Both the position numbers and the translations under genes were made by a program. The notes under the pieces are model-generated. The model saw only the letters and a program-made list of their open reading frames with translations. It ran no database searches and was not told where the DNA came from. Shown here in pieces: positions 46,450 to 56,155 of a DNA stretch of 64,000 bases; position 1 is the first letter of the stretch; each line of letters opens with the position of its first letter. The stretch is from Pontiella sulfatireligans (GTDB taxonomy: Bacteria > Verrucomicrobiota > Kiritimatiellia > Kiritimatiellales > Pontiellaceae). The stretch lies in the NCBI RefSeq assembly GCF_900890705.1, contig NZ_CAAHFH010000002.1, forward strand, positions 1,860,001 to 1,924,000, written 5' to 3'.

Positions 46450-47129
46450 GCGCTTGTTTTCCAAGCCACTTCAATGGCGGCGTAGCCCTTGGGGTCGTAT
46501 TCCCGCAATTCCATGCGGTTGAACGGGAAAAAGTCGTTCCGCCCAAAATAGGCCTCGCTCAATTCGGCGAAGAACTCCTTTTGATTGTTCAGTGCGTAGG
46601 CGCGCCTTGCTTTTCCTTTGGCATGCTTCACTTCGGCATAAAGCCCGGAATTCAACGCCTGTTTGTAGGCAGAGGCAATGGGTTCAAAGGAGTGGGTCAA
46701 AACCTGATGGTGGTAGGCGTGCGCCATTTCATGCAGCACCATCGAAGGCTGGATTTCCGACCATTGGATAAAGAGCGTTGGATTTGCAAACTCAACGCTG
46801 CGGGCCTTGTTTGGATTATGCCCGTGATCCGTCAGCCATTTCGCTGATGGATGATAGGCCGCGCACTTTGCCGCGCCATTGTCTTGATGCTCCAGCCAGA
46901 CCGGCACCGCCCGCAACTTTTCCACCGCTTCTGCCGGGAGGGCATGCACAACCTCCTTGAGCTTGGTTTCCAGCAGTTTGATCGCCTCGGAGGCGAGCGG
47001 TGCTTCCTCATCAAGCAGCCTCCGGCTCACTACAACCGTCCATCCTTGGATCTGCCGTCTTTCATAGGGCGTTTGCTGCGCAAATACCGGCGCGGCAGCA
47101 AGCAGGGGAATAAAGTTGCGTCGTTTCAT
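46446..47129 (-). CDS. Exported zinc metallopeptidase-like protein
   Basis: 227 residues from ATG 47129; longer upstream frames lack a signal. The signal peptide is MKRRNFIPLLAAAPVFA. The zinc site HEMAHAYHH lies in SMVLHEMAHAYHHQVL, and a downstream Glu in FFAELSEAYFGRND completes a gluzincin-type set, similar to anthrax lethal factor-like folds. The substrate is unknown; it may be periplasmic. No strong ribosome site precedes the start. Confidence 0.72.
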   Translation of the reverse strand: MKRRNFIPLLAAAPVFAQQTPYERRQIQGWTVVVSRRLLDEEAPLASEAIKLLETKLKEVVHALPAEAVEKLRAVPVWLEHQDNGAAKCAAYHPSAKWLTDHGHNPNKARSVEFANPTLFIQWSEIQPSMVLHEMAHAYHHQVLTHSFEPIASAYKQALNSGLYAEVKHAKGKARRAYALNNQKEFFAELSEAYFGRNDFFPFNRMELREYDPKGYAAIEVAWKTSA

Positions 47130-47289
47130 ATTAACCAGAACGCTCGGTGTTTCCTTTTCCTGACATTTACCCGTGTCGGGCTTGCGTAGAATTGTTGCGC
47201 TTTCTGTCTGAAAAGGCTTACAGGAAAGCGTCCCATGAGAGTACAGGTATGATTTTAAGAGAAACGAATAACCAACGCGAGGCAGGGTA

Positions 47290-49464
47290 ATGCACAAACC
47301 TTCCAAGATTTTAAGCTGGGTGCTTACGGCATCCATGAGTTTAACGGGGCTTCCGGGCGCATTTGGCCAAGAGGCCCGGCCTCCGGCGCCGTCGCCCGCC
47401 AATGCCGCGCCGCAAGGCACGGCCATCACCAGCCAGCGCGATTCTTCAACTTCCATTCCTCCGGTTCAGTCCGCGGTCACGCGCGACGCCTCCAAGTCCG
47501 AGGTCGCCATCAACTGGGAAAACGTCACGCTGAAGGACTGCATCGAGGTGCTTTCGCGCGATCTCGGAATGGAATTCATCATTTCCCCCTCCGTCAATGT
47601 TACGCAGGAAGTAAGCATCCGTGCCGGCGACGTCACCACCTGGAACCGGGAGAATAAGCTCGAGCTCTTCGATGCCATCCTTGACACCGCCGGCGTCCAG
47701 CGCATCCAACGCGGACGCGTGTGGATCTATTCACCCTCCGACATCCGTCCGGTCGTTCTAGGTTCAGCCAACTCCGACCTGCCTGACGGACAGCCCGTCA
47801 TCGGCGTCATCAAGCTCCAGAACATCAGCGGCGCGCAGGCGCAGCAGTTTCTCAGCAGCGTCGGCGGAAAGCCCCAGCGCGTATTCGCCATGGGCGGCTC
47901 CCAGACCATCATCGTAATCGGGACCAAGGCTTTTCTGCGCCAGGTCGAGGAGCTGGTGGCCATGGTGGACCTTCCGCCCTCCGTCATGTCGCACTATGTG
48001 TTGGAGATGGCCGACTCCGAAGATGTCGCCGGCGAGCTCACCAATATTTTCTACCGGCAGGAAGGCAGCAATGGCCAGCCGATCCGCTTCTTTGCCGTGC
48101 CGCGCCTGAATGCCGTGGTTGCCCAAAACCTGGCGCTCAACCAGCTGGCGCAGGTTGAAAAATGGGTGAAGCTGCTCGATAAGACCGACGATCTCAACGA
48201 ACGCGTCACCAAGGTTTACCGCATGCAGGTAATCGAGGCGGAAGAAATCGGGAAAACCCTCAGCAGCCTCTACTCCGATCTCTATAAGCAGGCGCAGCTG
48301 CGCGAGCGCGAGCGTGGCAAGACCGCCACCAAAATAGCCAAGGCATCGGTCGCCGCCCCGGCACCAGCGGCGGCGTCAAAAACCGCGGGCGCGTCGAAAG
48401 CCAAGACAGCGTCACCCAAAGCAAAGTCGTCTGCAAGCCACTCAGCCAACGGCGGCGCATCATTGGGCGGTTCCGCCGTACAGATGGACGAAGAGGTCAT
48501 CATTCTCTCCGACAAAGACACCAACACCCTCATCGTCAATGCCCCGGCCGACATGCAGCGCGAAATCGAACGCACCATTAAAGAGCTCGACAAATCCCGC
48601 CGCCAGGTGCTCATCGAAACCGCCATGGTTGAAGTGGTGCTCGACGAAGGCATCGACCTCGGCGTGGAATGGGCCGTGCAGGGCGGCGGGCAGGACCGAA
48701 GCTCCGCGGGTCAGCAAAGCGGTTTAGAGCTTGGCGACCTTGCCTCTGGAATCACGCCGATCACCGATGCAGCCAATGGATTCACCTATTTTCTCAACGC
48801 CAACGATAAAAAGTGGGCGCTCATTCAGGCCGCCCAGGACGACAACCGCCTTCAGGTGCTCTCTTCTCCGACCGTGCTTACCCGCGACGGCATGGAAGCC
48901 GAAGTCTCCTTCGGTCAAGAGGTGCCCATCCGGCAAAGCACGCTGAGTTCCGGCGGCAACGAAAACTTTTCGTTCGACTACCGCGACGCCAAGATCACGC
49001 TCCGGGTTACGCCGCATATCGACGATCAGGAAATGGTCACGCTTAATATCGAGCAGGAAATCCGCCGCGTAGTGGAGGACAGTATCGCGACGGAAGACAG
49101 CGCACCGACCTTTAGAACCCGCGAAATCCGCTCCAACCTTCAGGTCGACAATGGCCAGACCATCATTCTCGGCGGTCTGATCGAGCGGGGCGACATCGAG
49201 GCGCGAGTCGGCATTCCATACCTCATGGACATTCCATTTGTTGGATATCTCTTTGGCCGCACCGTCATCCGCAAGGAGGGAACCGAAATTCTGATGGTGC
49301 TCACGCCGCACGTTGTCGATTCGCGCGATGAAACCGACCTGCTCACCCGCGATTTCCGTCGGAAGCTGATGGGGGCCCTGAGCCAAAGCAGTGAAGAGAT
49401 CCGCAAAACATATAACCTGCAGGAAGAAGAGCCTGTTGAGCCTGTTCTTCCGGAGGCCGAATAA
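47290..49464 (+). CDS. gspD: Type II secretion secretin
   Basis: 724 residues forming the outer-membrane channel. A signal peptide (to about residue 26, AFG) and a proline-rich segment precede N-domains from about residue 70 (INWENVTLKDCIEVLSRDLG) and repeated ring domains. A Lys/Ala/Ser-rich linker lies near 345-395. The secretin core has EAEVSFGQEVPIRQ, VDNGQTIILGGLIERGD and IPYLMDIPFVGYLFGR. The stop overlaps the gspE start by one base. It is first in an eleven-gene type II operon. Confidence 0.92.
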   Translation: MHKPSKILSWVLTASMSLTGLPGAFGQEARPPAPSPANAAPQGTAITSQRDSSTSIPPVQSAVTRDASKSEVAINWENVTLKDCIEVLSRDLGMEFIISPSVNVTQEVSIRAGDVTTWNRENKLELFDAILDTAGVQRIQRGRVWIYSPSDIRPVVLGSANSDLPDGQPVIGVIKLQNISGAQAQQFLSSVGGKPQRVFAMGGSQTIIVIGTKAFLRQVEELVAMVDLPPSVMSHYVLEMADSEDVAGELTNIFYRQEGSNGQPIRFFAVPRLNAVVAQNLALNQLAQVEKWVKLLDKTDDLNERVTKVYRMQVIEAEEIGKTLSSLYSDLYKQAQLRERERGKTATKIAKASVAAPAPAAASKTAGASKAKTASPKAKSSASHSANGGASLGGSAVQMDEEVIILSDKDTNTLIVNAPADMQREIERTIKELDKSRRQVLIETAMVEVVLDEGIDLGVEWAVQGGGQDRSSAGQQSGLELGDLASGITPITDAANGFTYFLNANDKKWALIQAAQDDNRLQVLSSPTVLTRDGMEAEVSFGQEVPIRQSTLSSGGNENFSFDYRDAKITLRVTPHIDDQEMVTLNIEQEIRRVVEDSIATEDSAPTFRTREIRSNLQVDNGQTIILGGLIERGDIEARVGIPYLMDIPFVGYLFGRTVIRKEGTEILMVLTPHVVDSRDETDLLTRDFRRKLMGALSQSSEEIRKTYNLQEEEPVEPVLPEAE

Positions 49465-51146
49465 TGGCCTATCGTCCCATAGGCGACATTCTCGTGGCCG
49501 GCGGCTGCGTCAACCGCGACGCCATCGAGGCCGCCCTGCGCAAGCAGAACGAGGGCGGGGGGCTTTCGAGGGTTGGAAAAATCCTGGTCGACAACGGCGA
49601 TATTCAGCCGGAGGAGCTGGTGCAGGCGCTTTCCGAGCAGTACGGACTTCCCGTTTGCCCGCATAAAAAGCCGGCCGAGCACCTCTTCCTCGAAGAGCAG
49701 CTCCCTTTTCCGTTCATGATCGAGCACCGCGTGCTGTTCCTGACCTTGGAAGACTCCATCTGCGCCATCACCGACGATCCATCCGACTGGTCATCCATCG
49801 AAGCCGCCCGGTTGCAACACGGCGAGGCGCTGCCGGTCTACCTCGCTAGCGAAGAACAGATGGACGCGGCGCTGGCCAAGGTGCAGGCGTTCGCTGAAAA
49901 CAACCTTAAGTCCATGATGGCGGAGGCCGAAGTCTTCCAGGCCGGCGAGTGGGGCGACGAAGAGGAGCATCTCCGCGACCTCGCCCTCGAAGCGCCCGTC
50001 GTCCGCATGGTCAACCTCATCATCACCCAGGCCGTCGAAAAGCGCGCGTCCGACATCCACGTCGAGATCGGCGACTACAACCTGCGCGTGCGCTACCGCG
50101 TCGACGGCGTCCTGCACGCCGCCGAATCCATCGATAAAAAGCATCACGCCGCCGTCATTTCGCGCCTCAAGCTGCTGGCCAAGATAGATATCGCCGAGCG
50201 CCGCATTCCGCAGGACGGGCGCATCAAGATGCAGATCCACGGGCACGACCTCGACATGCGCGTGGCTACTACGCCCACCATCTACGGCGAAAACGTCGTC
50301 ATCCGCCTGCTCAACCAGCAGCACGTCGAGCTCAACTTTTCCAGCCTCGGCATGCCCGACCGCGAGCGCGACCTCTTTAATAAAATGGTCGAACAGCCCC
50401 AGGGCTTCATTCTCGTTACGGGCCCGACCGGCAGCGGAAAAACCACTACGCTCCACACCGCGCTCACCCACCTCAATTCCGACAAAGTGAAGATCATCAC
50501 CATCGAGGATCCGGTCGAAATCCGCCTGCAGGGCATCAATCAGATTCAGATGAACCCCAAGATCGGCATGACTTTCTCCAACGGCCTGCGCTCCATTGTC
50601 CGCCAGGATCCTGACATCATCATGGTCGGCGAAATTCGTGATGCCGAAACGGCCGACATCGCCATTCAGGCCTCGCTTACCGGCCATATGGTGCTGTCGA
50701 CGCTGCACACCAACGACGCCGCCGGCAGTATTGCCCGTTTGGCCGACATGGGCGTCGAAAGCTATCTCATCGCCTCCGCGCTCACCGGCTCGCTCGCCCA
50801 GCGCCTCTGCCGCCGGATCTGCCCGCACTGCGCCGAGGCCACCGTCGTCAGCCGCTCGCATTTGTCCGACTTCCCCGAAGCCGTCGATCCCGAATACACC
50901 CTCTATCACGGCAAGGGCTGCGAACATTGCGACGGAACCGGCTTCTTCGGCCGCATGGGCTTGTACGAGCTCATGGCCGCCAACGATGAAATGCGCGAGC
51001 TCATCCAAAAATCGCCCGAAGCCGGCCCCATCCGCGAACTCGCCAAAAAACACGGCACCCGCCTCCTCCGCGAAAGCGGCTGGGAAGCGGTCATCAAAGG
51101 CGCCAGCACCGTAGAAGAAATCCGCCGGGTAACGCAATGGACATAG
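49464..51146 (+). CDS. gspE: Type II secretion ATPase
   Basis: 560 residues with an N-terminal MshEN-like domain, then the ATPase core: Walker A VTGPTGSGKTTTLHTAL, Asp box and Walker B QDPDIIMVGEIRDAETADIA, and a C-terminal zinc site CPHC...CEHC. It drives pseudopilus assembly from the cytosolic face. The ATG overlaps the last base of the gspD stop. Confidence 0.95.
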   Translation: MAYRPIGDILVAGGCVNRDAIEAALRKQNEGGGLSRVGKILVDNGDIQPEELVQALSEQYGLPVCPHKKPAEHLFLEEQLPFPFMIEHRVLFLTLEDSICAITDDPSDWSSIEAARLQHGEALPVYLASEEQMDAALAKVQAFAENNLKSMMAEAEVFQAGEWGDEEEHLRDLALEAPVVRMVNLIITQAVEKRASDIHVEIGDYNLRVRYRVDGVLHAAESIDKKHHAAVISRLKLLAKIDIAERRIPQDGRIKMQIHGHDLDMRVATTPTIYGENVVIRLLNQQHVELNFSSLGMPDRERDLFNKMVEQPQGFILVTGPTGSGKTTTLHTALTHLNSDKVKIITIEDPVEIRLQGINQIQMNPKIGMTFSNGLRSIVRQDPDIIMVGEIRDAETADIAIQASLTGHMVLSTLHTNDAAGSIARLADMGVESYLIASALTGSLAQRLCRRICPHCAEATVVSRSHLSDFPEAVDPEYTLYHGKGCEHCDGTGFFGRMGLYELMAANDEMRELIQKSPEAGPIRELAKKHGTRLLRESGWEAVIKGASTVEEIRRVTQWT

Positions 51147-51156
51147 GATTTATTAC

Positions 51157-51196
51157 TGCGTACTGCGTATTCCAGCCGATCAATACGCAGTACGCA
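51157..51196. repeat. Hairpin repeat between gspE and gspF
   Basis: A perfect 15-bp inverted repeat (TGCGTACTGCGTATT and its reverse complement), separated by ten bases. The arms themselves echo TACTGCGTA. It has no T run. It may slow or process the transcript, or be a dispersed repeat. Confidence 0.75.
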
Positions 51197-51212
51197 ATAC
51201 GAAATACGACTC

Positions 51213-52427
51213 ATGAACAAGTTTACATATAAAGCCATTACCGCCACAGGCGAGGCGCGCAACGGAACCATCGAGGCTCCATCGCAAAACCAGGCCGTTC
51301 GGTTGGTGCAGCAAACGGGATTGGTGTTGCTCAGCATCTCCAGCTCCGATACGCCCGAAAGCTTAGCGTCGGTTTCGCGCTCGATCGGCGGGCGGATCAC
51401 CGCGCAGCAGCTGATGGAATTCTCCACCGAAACCTCGGCGCTGCTCGATGCCAAGATTCCGCTCGAAGAAGCGCTCAAAACCCAGGCCGAGCTCAGCGTC
51501 CACGCCGGTTTTAAAGAAGTGCTCACCGAGGTTTGGAAAGACGTCAACGGCGGGGCTTCGTTCGCTGACGCCCTCGCGCGCCACCCCAAGGTGTTCGAGC
51601 GCTTCTATTCCAACATGGTGCGCGGCGGCGAAGCCTCCGGCTCGCTTGAGCTCATCATGCGCCGCATTGCCGAATTGATGGAGCGCCGCCAAAAGCTCCG
51701 GGCAAAGGTCACCAGCGCCATGGTTTATCCGGCTCTGGTTCTGGTGCTGGGCATCGGAGTGGTGGCCGGCCTGATGTGGTTTTTGATTCCGGTGCTCACC
51801 GCCATGTTTACCGAGAGCGGGCAGCTTATGCCGGCGTCCACTCGTGCCGTGATTGCCATGAGCGAGTTTAACCGCACCTACTGGTGGTTCACGCCCCTTC
51901 TGATCGTGGCCGGCTTTTCGGTCTTCAAATTCTTTACCCGCACTGATGAAGGAAAAATAAAGTGGGGGCTGAAAGTGCTGCGGATTCCTGTGCTTGGCCG
52001 GCTGACGGCCGAAGCTGAAACCAGCCGCTTCTGCCGGATGCTCAGCGCGCTGCTCGACGGCCAGGTGCCGATCCTGCAAGCTATCTCGATTACCGGCGGC
52101 ACGCTCTCGAACGCCGCGCTGCAACATCTCATGAAAAAGGTCTACGAGGCCGTGCAGGGTGGACAGCCAATGGGGCCGCTGCTCCAGCGGCACCCCGAAT
52201 TTCCGCAGCTTGCCTCGCGCATGGTGACCTTGGGCGAAGAATCCGGCGAGCTCGGCACCATGCTCAATAAGGTCGCCGACCGCTACGAGGAAAAGGTCTC
52301 GGCCACCACCGACCGTTTTGTAAGCGTGCTTGAACCTTTAATGATTGTTGTGCTGGGCATTTTTGTCGGCTTCATCGTGATCGGCATTATGCAGGGCATG
52401 ATGGCCATGAGCACGAGTGGTGGATAG
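51213..52427 (+). CDS. gspF: Type II secretion inner-membrane platform protein
   Basis: 404 residues with two GspF domains (SAALLDAKIPLEEALKTQAE near 80 and CRMLSALLDGQVPILQAI near 278) and three membrane helices (VYPALVLVLGIGVVAGLMWF; WWFTPLLIVAGFSVFKFF; PLMIVVLGIFVGFIVIGIMQ). It links the ATPase to pseudopilus assembly. It is 66 bases after gspE, the gap holding the hairpin repeat. Confidence 0.93.
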   Translation: MNKFTYKAITATGEARNGTIEAPSQNQAVRLVQQTGLVLLSISSSDTPESLASVSRSIGGRITAQQLMEFSTETSALLDAKIPLEEALKTQAELSVHAGFKEVLTEVWKDVNGGASFADALARHPKVFERFYSNMVRGGEASGSLELIMRRIAELMERRQKLRAKVTSAMVYPALVLVLGIGVVAGLMWFLIPVLTAMFTESGQLMPASTRAVIAMSEFNRTYWWFTPLLIVAGFSVFKFFTRTDEGKIKWGLKVLRIPVLGRLTAEAETSRFCRMLSALLDGQVPILQAISITGGTLSNAALQHLMKKVYEAVQGGQPMGPLLQRHPEFPQLASRMVTLGEESGELGTMLNKVADRYEEKVSATTDRFVSVLEPLMIVVLGIFVGFIVIGIMQGMMAMSTSGG

Positions 52428-52553
52428 GGGAAATTGTGATTTTGGAATTTGGAATTTGGATTTGAGGGACGGCTGCGCCGACAGGCTTCTAAAAAAAAGC
52501 GTCGCAGACCCGGAAATCGGAAATCGGCATTCAAAATGAATACGGAGGTAGTA

Positions 52554-52991
52554 ATGAACCAGAAGAAAAGAAAGAACAGCAGTGGTTTCACTTTGGTGGA
52601 GCTTTTGGTGGTGGTCGTGATCCTGATGGTGATTGGAACCATTTCGATGCAGACGTTCCGCAAAGAGCCCGATAAGGCGCGGGTGCAGGCGGCGCGGACC
52701 TCGTTCAGCCAGCTCGAAACCGCACTTGAGCGCTACAAGCTTGATAGCGGAACCTATCCCGCCGAGGAAGAAGGCCTGCTCGCGCTCGTGGTTGCGCCCG
52801 ATGATGACGACGGCTCTTGGGGCGGTCCCTACATGCGGAAGAAAACCGCGCTCCGCGATCCGTGGGGCAACGACTATCTTCTCCAGATACCGGCTTCCGA
52901 CGGCACCGACTATGAACTCATCTGCCTCGGCGCCGACGGCGCGGAAGGCGGCGAAGGATTCAATGCGGACCTCTCCAGTTTGGATGAGTAG
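52554..52991 (+). CDS. gspG: Major pseudopilin
   Basis: 145 residues from ATG 52554 behind GGAGG. The short basic leader ends at SG, then FTLVELLVVVVILMVIGTIS, the prepilin motif with Glu at position 5. The body has the GspG Ca-type features GTYPAEEEGLLALV and DPWGNDYLLQIPASDG. A longer frame from upstream is mainly repeat-derived and was not chosen. It forms the pseudopilus shaft. Confidence 0.92.
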   Translation: MNQKKRKNSSGFTLVELLVVVVILMVIGTISMQTFRKEPDKARVQAARTSFSQLETALERYKLDSGTYPAEEEGLLALVVAPDDDDGSWGGPYMRKKTALRDPWGNDYLLQIPASDGTDYELICLGADGAEGGEGFNADLSSLDE

Positions 52992-53022
52992 GGAATAACG
53001 AATATCGAACAAGGAATCCTGA

Positions 53023-53691
53023 ATGCCGAAAGATCAATCCATTCAAGTTTCAAGTTTCAGGTTTCAGGTTTCGAAACAAGCGTTTACGCTTGTTGAGCTC
53101 ATTGTCGTGTTGGCGATCATTGCCGTGCTGGTCACGGTCAGCGTGCCGGCCATCGCTTCGTTTTCCTCCCCAAAGGAAACCCTGCGCAAGGAAGGGCGGC
53201 GAGTAATGCGGCTGATGAGCGAGGCGCGCCAGGTGGCCATGAGCCGCAAGGTGCGCATCGATGTCCGTATCGATCCGGTGATGAATGAAATCCGGGCGGT
53301 CGAATCACAGGCCTACCGGTCAATCATCGCCAACTATCCCGACGGGCTGATCGACCGCGAAGACGAGGAATGGCTGCTCGCCATGAGCAACCGGTTTGAA
53401 AAGGTGATCGCGTTCAGTGACGAAATCATGCTCGAAGGTTTTTCCATCGATGAGATCCAGGCGCCGTTCAACGAGGACGATGTGTTCCAGCGGGAGGAAA
53501 GGGAGGACGAAGATTACCGGACAACGGAAGATCCGGAGGCCGAAACCGTCGCATTCACCTTCACCCATTTTGGCGGGAGCGACGGCGGCGGCATAAGCCT
53601 GGCATTCAAGGAAACCCGCCTGGACATTGCGGCGGATATTTTGACCGGACGCCCAAAGCTGGTGAACCGCATTGGATCGGGTGAGCAATGA
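53023..53691 (+). CDS. gspH: GspH-like minor pseudopilin with repeat-derived leader
   Basis: 222 residues. The prepilin motif QAFTLVELIVVLAIIAVLVT begins near residue 19; the leader before it (IQVSSFRFQVSK) is encoded by tandem CAAGTTTCAGGTTTC-type repeats, and the start ATG and AAGGA site are also in repeat sequence. The body (EGRRVMRLMSEARQVAMSRK) is typical of GspH. It overlaps gspI by four bases. A minor pseudopilin at the pseudopilus tip. Confidence 0.85.
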   Translation: MPKDQSIQVSSFRFQVSKQAFTLVELIVVLAIIAVLVTVSVPAIASFSSPKETLRKEGRRVMRLMSEARQVAMSRKVRIDVRIDPVMNEIRAVESQAYRSIIANYPDGLIDREDEEWLLAMSNRFEKVIAFSDEIMLEGFSIDEIQAPFNEDDVFQREEREDEDYRTTEDPEAETVAFTFTHFGGSDGGGISLAFKETRLDIAADILTGRPKLVNRIGSGEQ

Positions 53692-54095
53692 AGAAGGGTT
53701 TTACCATTTTAGAGATCTTGGTGGCGTTGTTGGTTTTCGCCATCGGCGTAACCGGAATGTTGGCGGCGTTGACGCATCATATGAAGGACGTGTCGCTTTC
53801 GGAAGACCACGCGCGCGGCGTCCGCATTGCCCAGCGGGAAATGAATGCCCTGCGTCGGATGAAATATTTGCCGGACGCAGAAATGACCGGGGAAGAAGGC
53901 CGCTATGTGTGGACGACCACGGTTGAAGAGGCCGACTATGACGAACTGCCTGGCGTTGATTCCGACGAGACGGGCAGTTCCCGCGCGCTGAAGCCCTGTA
54001 ATATGACGGTGCTGGTGCAATGGAGCGACGTCGAGGGCGGCGAATTGAGAAAACGGGTTTTGTTTCAGGGGTTGGAGCTTTTTCAACAGCGATAG
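53688..54095 (+). CDS. gspI: GspI-like minor pseudopilin
   Basis: 135 residues. The short leader MKKG precedes FTILEILVALLVFAIGVTGM. The body includes RGVRIAQREMNALRRMKYLP and matches GspI in length and layout. It overlaps the gspH stop by four bases. It forms the tip complex with the H, J and K proteins. Confidence 0.86.
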   Translation: MKKGFTILEILVALLVFAIGVTGMLAALTHHMKDVSLSEDHARGVRIAQREMNALRRMKYLPDAEMTGEEGRYVWTTTVEEADYDELPGVDSDETGSSRALKPCNMTVLVQWSDVEGGELRKRVLFQGLELFQQR

Positions 54096-54119
54096 CGAAT
54101 AACGAACAAGGAATGCCGA

Positions 54120-54884
54120 ATGCCGAAGGGCAGTACAATTCAGGTTTCAGGTTTCAGGTTTCAGGTTTCAAGGGGCGGCTTCACCCTCCTTGAACTCCTT
54201 GTGGCTTTGGTTTTGCTTGGAATCCTCGGCGGTTCGATCGCGGGTGTGCTGAACAATGCTTCGAGGTCGGTGGCGCAGGGAACGGCCGCGATGGATCAGC
54301 TGACGCGGCTGCGGTCGCTCGAAACGGTGCTCGGCGGCGCATTGCGTGATGCTCGGATTGTTACGGTTTCAACGCAGGAGCGCAGTTGGCTGGCCGACGA
54401 TTCGAGCTACGACACGGCCGATGGGCGCTATCGCTTCCGAGGCGAAGAGCTCGCGCTGGGTTTCGTGCTCGACCGTCCGTTCCTCGAGGCCGAGCGCGAC
54501 GGCTACATGCATTGGATTTCCGTCGAGGTGCGTATCGACGAGGAAACGGAAGCGCAAAGCCTGTGGATGGTGGACACGGCTTATTTGCAAGGGATCGACA
54601 ACCCCGTGGGGGACGACTGGAGCGATGCCGGCCTTTCCGAGGATTGGAAACCGCGCAAAGAGGTGATGCTGCTCGACAATACCAGAGAGATTTTTTTCCG
54701 CTACTGGGAGCTGGAGCAGAGCGGCTTTACCGACGAGCCGGAAAAGGAAGAGATGGAGTTCGACGACATCGACACCGACTATGCCGTGCGCCTCCCCGAC
54801 CTCGTTGAAATGGTCATGGCCGTTCCGGGCCTCGGAACCGAATCGCTGATGTTTGACTACTCAATCCGCAGGAAGGGCATATGA
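54120..54884 (+). CDS. gspJ: GspJ-like minor pseudopilin with repeat-derived leader
   Basis: 254 residues. The leader IQVSGFRFQVSRGG, encoded by CAGGTTTCAGGTTTC repeats, is followed by FTLLELLVALVLLGILGGSI. The start ATGCCGAAGG lies in the same repeat phrase that starts gspH. The body has a long acidic segment (EPEKEEMEFDDIDTDYA). It overlaps the gspK start by four bases. GspJ identity is by position and length. Confidence 0.82.
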   Translation: MPKGSTIQVSGFRFQVSRGGFTLLELLVALVLLGILGGSIAGVLNNASRSVAQGTAAMDQLTRLRSLETVLGGALRDARIVTVSTQERSWLADDSSYDTADGRYRFRGEELALGFVLDRPFLEAERDGYMHWISVEVRIDEETEAQSLWMVDTAYLQGIDNPVGDDWSDAGLSEDWKPRKEVMLLDNTREIFFRYWELEQSGFTDEPEKEEMEFDDIDTDYAVRLPDLVEMVMAVPGLGTESLMFDYSIRRKGI

Positions 54885-56005
54885 GAGGTCTAAGGTCAGA
54901 AAGTCGAAAGTCGAAAGTCGGGAAAGCCAGCCGACCTTTCGACTTTGGGCCCTTAGACTTTCAATCTGAGCCGAAGGCGAAATCAGGTTCCGCCCTCATC
55001 ATGGTGCTGGCGGTGGTGGTGGTGCTGGCGGTGCTGATTACGACCTTCGGCGTCGATATGAAGAGCGAGGTGAAGGCGGCGGGCGGGCACTATGAAGAGG
55101 CGCTCAACTTTCAGCTGGCGCGCAGCGCGCTGGCGCTGGCACGCATGGAGCTCAACCGCAAAAACACGACGCTTTATTCCGACGAATACGGCAACGCCTT
55201 TTTTGTCAAGGCGGCGGAGGATTACGAATCGGAAATAGAGGAAATGATGCTCTACCGCGAAGGGGTGGAGCTGGGCAGGGGACTCGCGTCGTACCGCATC
55301 ATCCACAAGCCAAACGCACTTGATCCAAACAAGGTGAGCCACAACGATTGGCACCGGCTGCTGGAAGTGGCTTGCGGAATCGAAGAGGGCGAGGAGCGCA
55401 ATGCGCTTGTGGATGCGTTCCACGACTGGATTGATACTGACAACCTTGTGCGGGCCAACGGGGCGGAGGAAGATTTTTACCAAGACCTGGAGCCACCGCG
55501 CCACGCCAAAAACAGCCCCGTTTCGAGCTATGAGGAAGTCTTGCTCGTCTATGGCTTTACGCCGGACATGCTCTATGGCTACGGCAACCCCGTGCAGATC
55601 GAGGACAATATGCTCGTCGGCGGCGGCCTGCTGCGCTACTTCATCGGCGACAACAGCCTGGAGGCGCGTGCTTCGCGCAAATACATCATCGACGGCGTGC
55701 TGCCTTCGGAGCCGGCCAGCCGCCGCGAGGATCGGGAGCGGTTCACCAAAATTGAAGAAAAGCCCAGCCACCTCTATTTGATTGCCCAGGGCTTTGTTCA
55801 GGAAAGTCCGATGGACGAGGATGATTTTTTCGAAGATGAGGAAGAGCAGCTTCCGGAACCAGCCTATCAATCGCGGCACATTATTCTGGTGCGGCTCGAA
55901 GAATCGAAAGACGGCTACCGCATTGAAGACCTGCTCGAAAACGCGGGCGCCGAAACCGTTGAGCGCATCCTCGCCTACGGCGTACCCGGGGAAGAGATGC
56001 TATGA
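54881..56005 (+). CDS. gspK: GspK-like minor pseudopilin with repeat-rich leader
   Basis: 374 residues, longest of the pseudopilins as expected for GspK. An unusual 35-residue leader (RSESRKSKVGKASRPFD) is encoded by AAGTCGAAAGTCG-type repeats with their inverted copy, before ALIMVLAVVVVLAVLITTF. GspK lacks Glu-5, as here. Later acidic residues (ERFTKIEEKPSHLYLIAQGF; EDDFFEDEEEQLPE) fit the family. It caps the pseudopilus tip. Confidence 0.85.
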   Translation: MRGLRSESRKSKVGKASRPFDFGPLDFQSEPKAKSGSALIMVLAVVVVLAVLITTFGVDMKSEVKAAGGHYEEALNFQLARSALALARMELNRKNTTLYSDEYGNAFFVKAAEDYESEIEEMMLYREGVELGRGLASYRIIHKPNALDPNKVSHNDWHRLLEVACGIEEGEERNALVDAFHDWIDTDNLVRANGAEEDFYQDLEPPRHAKNSPVSSYEEVLLVYGFTPDMLYGYGNPVQIEDNMLVGGGLLRYFIGDNSLEARASRKYIIDGVLPSEPASRREDRERFTKIEEKPSHLYLIAQGFVQESPMDEDDFFEDEEEQLPEPAYQSRHIILVRLEESKDGYRIEDLLENAGAETVERILAYGVPGEEML

Positions 56006-56155
56006 ATTTTTCAACACAAACACTCAAAGGGCACCAAGTTCTGCAACGCTCAGAAGGCGCAATGTTTGTGCATCTTCGAGTTCTTGGTGCCTTCGTATTT
56101 TCTTCGTATGAAGGTGTAAAACAGAATCCTTTAAACTCAAAATCAGGCAAAGCCT

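Noticed and set aside
49791-51137. A 448-codon open frame antisense to gspE
   Set aside because: It is opposite a conserved ATPase and has no motif of its own.
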